Shown here: positions 61,331-64,000 of the stretch, one piece after another
Numbering within the stretch: position 1 is the first letter of the stretch
Layout: the number at the start of each line of letters is the position of its first letter
Origin: Dioscorea cayenensis subsp. rotundata
Lineage: Eukaryota; Streptophyta; Magnoliopsida; Dioscoreales; Dioscoreaceae
NCBI RefSeq assembly: GCF_009730915.1
Contig: NC_052481.1
Location: forward strand, 4,092,001-4,156,000
Direction: 5' to 3'
DNA: 64,000 bases
Position numbers and translations under genes: made by a program
Notes under the pieces: generated by a model
What the model saw: the letters and a program-made list of their open reading frames with translations, nothing else
What the model was told of the DNA's origin: nothing
Databases searched by the model: none

Positions 61331-61656
61331 CTAATAGTTTGATAGCTGGTGTAAAAGAAAAGAAACACTGGGATTCCCGGTGATGAAGTGATGAGACCTC
61401 TCTCATCCTTTCCTTTCTCTTGTTTATTAAGTTGAAAAGAGAAAGCCTTTGTTGTTGGATCTTTGGTAGCGATTGATGACCGATGGTGAGTGTTTGGCGA
61501 CTGGCAACGATAGGGTGGTTCTGGAGTACCAGTTTCCCCTCACCAAAGGAGAAAGGCAGGTGATCCTTTTGTTAAAATTATTTGTTGTTGTGTAGTTCTC
61601 TGTGATCTCTTTCTTGGTTAGATAATTTACTGCTACAATTTGAAGCATGTTGAAAA

Positions 61657-64000
61657 CAGTGGCAGAGCCAGAAAATTTATGATGTGGGATCAAAAAGTAT
61701 AATATTATCATCTATACTTCATGCAAGCATGTTTATCTATATATAACATCATAGTTAAATCATTATAAGAAACACAAATAAACAAAATACAAAAATTTTC
61801 TAATTTAAACCACATATATTACCTGAAAGTACATAAAAAATACATCATTTTTTTATTTACATTTATTTACTCACAGTCTCCTATGGATAACACACACGCA
61901 TAACAAGTAGCAAGTGTTGTGAAAATTTAAGCAACAATAACTAATGTCTCTAACATCTTTTGGTATTCTTCAAGTAATGATTTCATCATACTATCAAATG
62001 ACAATGAATACATTGGACATATAACCATAATAAACAATTGTTTTTAACCAAATTTAAAGCTAGGACAAATAAAAACTTACAAATCCAAAAACAGAGGTTC
62101 ATAGCACCGTAAAGTGCAATGGAATGAGAGAAGATGTCCAAAGTGCAGAGGTCCAATACCACTATAAAAAGATGTTGTTTTTGACTTCTTCCTTGAGCAT
62201 ACTAAATGAAACCTAACAAAATAAAAAGTTAAGTTAAGTAGAGATAGAAAACCAAAAAGTGCATATGCTCCTACAATAAGTCTCTTAACATAATATTGCC
62301 ATTTATAAAACAAGAAAATCATGTATATATTTATAAATTTAGTTAAAGCATTATAAGAAAATACAAATAACAAAAAAAAAATTGTTTATCAAATTTATAC
62401 TTATCATTCACAATTGTCCACGGCGAGATTTTATATTTTGAAACCGTTGGATGATTGTTTCATTATCAATGTTGTTGAATATATCTATTTCAATATATGT
62501 AACCAAACAATCAGTCATCAAGTTATATCCCATATGGTTCCTTAGCTGATTTTCCACAATTTTCATTGCCAAAAATGTCATTTCTACACTTGCAGTTGCA
62601 ACAGGTAATATTGAAGCCAATCTAACCAATAGAAACACAAGTGGTAAACAATATTATTCTTTGTCTCCACCAACTTCTCAGCAAGTTGACCAATCTCTTT
62701 AATACCCAAAAATTCAGGATTAGAGCACATATCAATAATATAAGTTTCAAGTTGACTGTCAAGCCCCATAACTTTCACAGCTAAAAACTCAAGAGGATAA
62801 AAACAAGCAAAGCAAATCAATTTTTTTTTATTAAATGCAGAAAAAGAGCTACCCGGGCTAAGACATGCTGCACAAAGAAGTAACTCCGTGTTAATCACGG
62901 AGAAATGATTGTTGAGCTCTTGAAGTTGCCTATCTATAACGACATTGAATAACTCAACCTGATAATGATGCAAATTTGAGACATCAATAGCTTTATGTCG
63001 TGATCTTCCAGGGGGTGCATATTTGTTATTCATGCTAAGAACCAAAATGCTATATTATCCACAAAAAGAAAGGATTTCATGTAATAAAGGATCCCATCCA
63101 TCATCTCTCATCATTTGTAGCCTTTGTTTAGATATTTTAATCAACTCCATAGCATTAACTATGTCTTGATCCTTTCTTTGTAAAGACTTTGACAATTCAT
63201 TTGTAATGCTTAGCACATTTCTCATCAAATGTAAGTTGAATACGAAATCAAAAGATTGAAGCATTTGCAATAAGAATTGTGCTTCCACCTTTTGCTCTGA
63301 ATTTAAACCATTCTCACCAACATTTTCAACACATCAATCACAGAAAGGAACAAAATAATTAAGTTTAATAATGTTCCATAATGCGAGCCCCATCTAGTAT
63401 CACTGGCGCGTTTAAGACTAATTTCTTGGTTTAAACCTTTTCCACTTGCAAGCTCATCATTTTTTAGTGCCTCAGCAACTCTAGCAGCTTGACTTTCTCT
63501 AAGAATATCATACCTCTTACATGAAGCTCCAACAACATTAAGTAAACAACCAACATTCTGAAAAAGTGAAGCAATAGAACCTTCATTGTTTGTAACCACT
63601 ACAAGAGTTAATTGAAGTTGATATGCAACGCAATGAATATAGAAGGCAAACTCATTTTCCTTTAAAATCAAACTTTTCAAACTATTAAATTCACCCCGCA
63701 TATTAGCTCCATCATAACCCTGTCCACACAATCTTGATAAGCTTAATCCGTGATTAGAGAATATAGACTCAATTGCTTCTTTGAGTGACAATGCAGTAGT
63801 GTCAGAGACATGAACAATAGCTAAAAAGCGTTCAACAATATAACCTCTATTATTCATGTAACGCAAAACAAGAGCCATTTGTTACTTATTTGAGACATCA
63901 CGAAATTCATCTACTAAGATTGCAAATAAATCATCTTCTAACTCATTAATAATTGCCTTGGTTGTGTCACTTGCTGCAGCACTTATAATGTCATTTTGAA
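61657..64000 (-). mobile_element. hAT transposon, TTF/DUF4371 type (runs off right edge)
   Basis: The left end, CAGTGGCAGAGCCAG (61657-61671), is close to the CAGTGGCGGAGCCAG termini of this plant hAT group. The transposase lies on the minus strand with its 3' end toward this terminus. The other end is outside the window, so the 8-bp target site cannot be checked. Confidence 0.75.
62408..63999 (-). pseudogene. hAT transposase, TTF-zinc-finger/DUF4371 type (partial, broken)
   Basis: From the window edge the minus strand encodes FAILVDEFRDVSNK, with the first catalytic Asp, then an in-frame TAA at about 63880. It continues MALVLRYMNNRGYIVERFLA, LCGQGYDGANMRGEFN (second Asp region) and SDTRWGSHYGTLLNL, all DUF4371 motifs. 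Further frames give QRKDQDIVNAMELI and RDDGWDPLLHE. The C-terminal dimerisation domain, VATASVEMTFLAMKIVENQL to NIDNETIIQRFQ, ends at 62408. At least four stops or shifts separate the blocks, so the protein is inactive. The N-terminal TTF zinc finger would be beyond the right edge. Confidence 0.87.

Noticed and set aside
1..64000. CRISPR arrays, phage or bacterial defence systems
   Set aside because: The repeats present are microsatellites or transposon-derived tandem units without spacer structure, and all recognisable genes are plant nuclear genes or plant transposons.

Overview
This is nuclear DNA of a flowering plant. It is AT-rich, with spliced genes carrying GT-AG introns, plant-specific gene families, an intron-containing elongator tRNA-Met gene, a fragment of plastid DNA, and many transposons of typical plant types. 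I cannot name the genus from sequence alone.

Five protein-coding genes look intact. An AGD8/9/10-type ArfGAP runs off the left edge (1-1676, minus). A small uncharacterised plant protein with a LDLNL stretch lies at 18927-19277. A HAIKU1-type VQ protein lies at 34064-34870. A WEB-family coiled-coil protein lies at 42887-45496 and is convergent with a single-Myb-histone (TRB-type) telomere-repeat-binding protein at 47849-51999 (minus), whose 5' UTR appears to have two alternative, duplicated first exons. A spliced tRNA-Met(CAT) gene lies at 19581-19667. These genes have unrelated jobs (vesicle traffic, seed-size signalling, chloroplast positioning, telomere/chromatin) and are simply neighbours, not a pathway.

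The rest is mostly transposon-derived. From left to right: LTR-like non-coding debris (about 3.5-4.6 kb); a plastid trnN fragment (5.7-6.0 kb); a 5.9-kb L1-type LINE with a 16-bp target duplication, inserted in an older hAT-like repeat (6.7-13.8 kb); a 1.0-kb hAT-like non-autonomous element that has captured a class I TCP transcription-factor domain (14488-15498); tRNA-derived SINEs at 15.98, 21.41, 31.71 and 46.5 kb; a local repeat array (19.69-20.68 kb); a Tourist-like MITE; a decayed two-gene PIF/Harbinger element (22.3-26.7 kb); a degenerate LINE (28.0-29.6 kb); a 560-bp hAT MITE (39940-40499); two LINE scraps near 56.6-57.2 and 61.0-61.3 kb; an LTR-like end at 60243; and a hAT element with a TTF/DUF4371-type transposase running off the right edge (61657-64000).

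I found no CRISPR array, bacterial-type operon or clearly new enzyme system. The observations most worth following are the TCP capture, the duplicated telobox first exons of the telobox-binding gene, and the small protein with a possible EAR repression motif.
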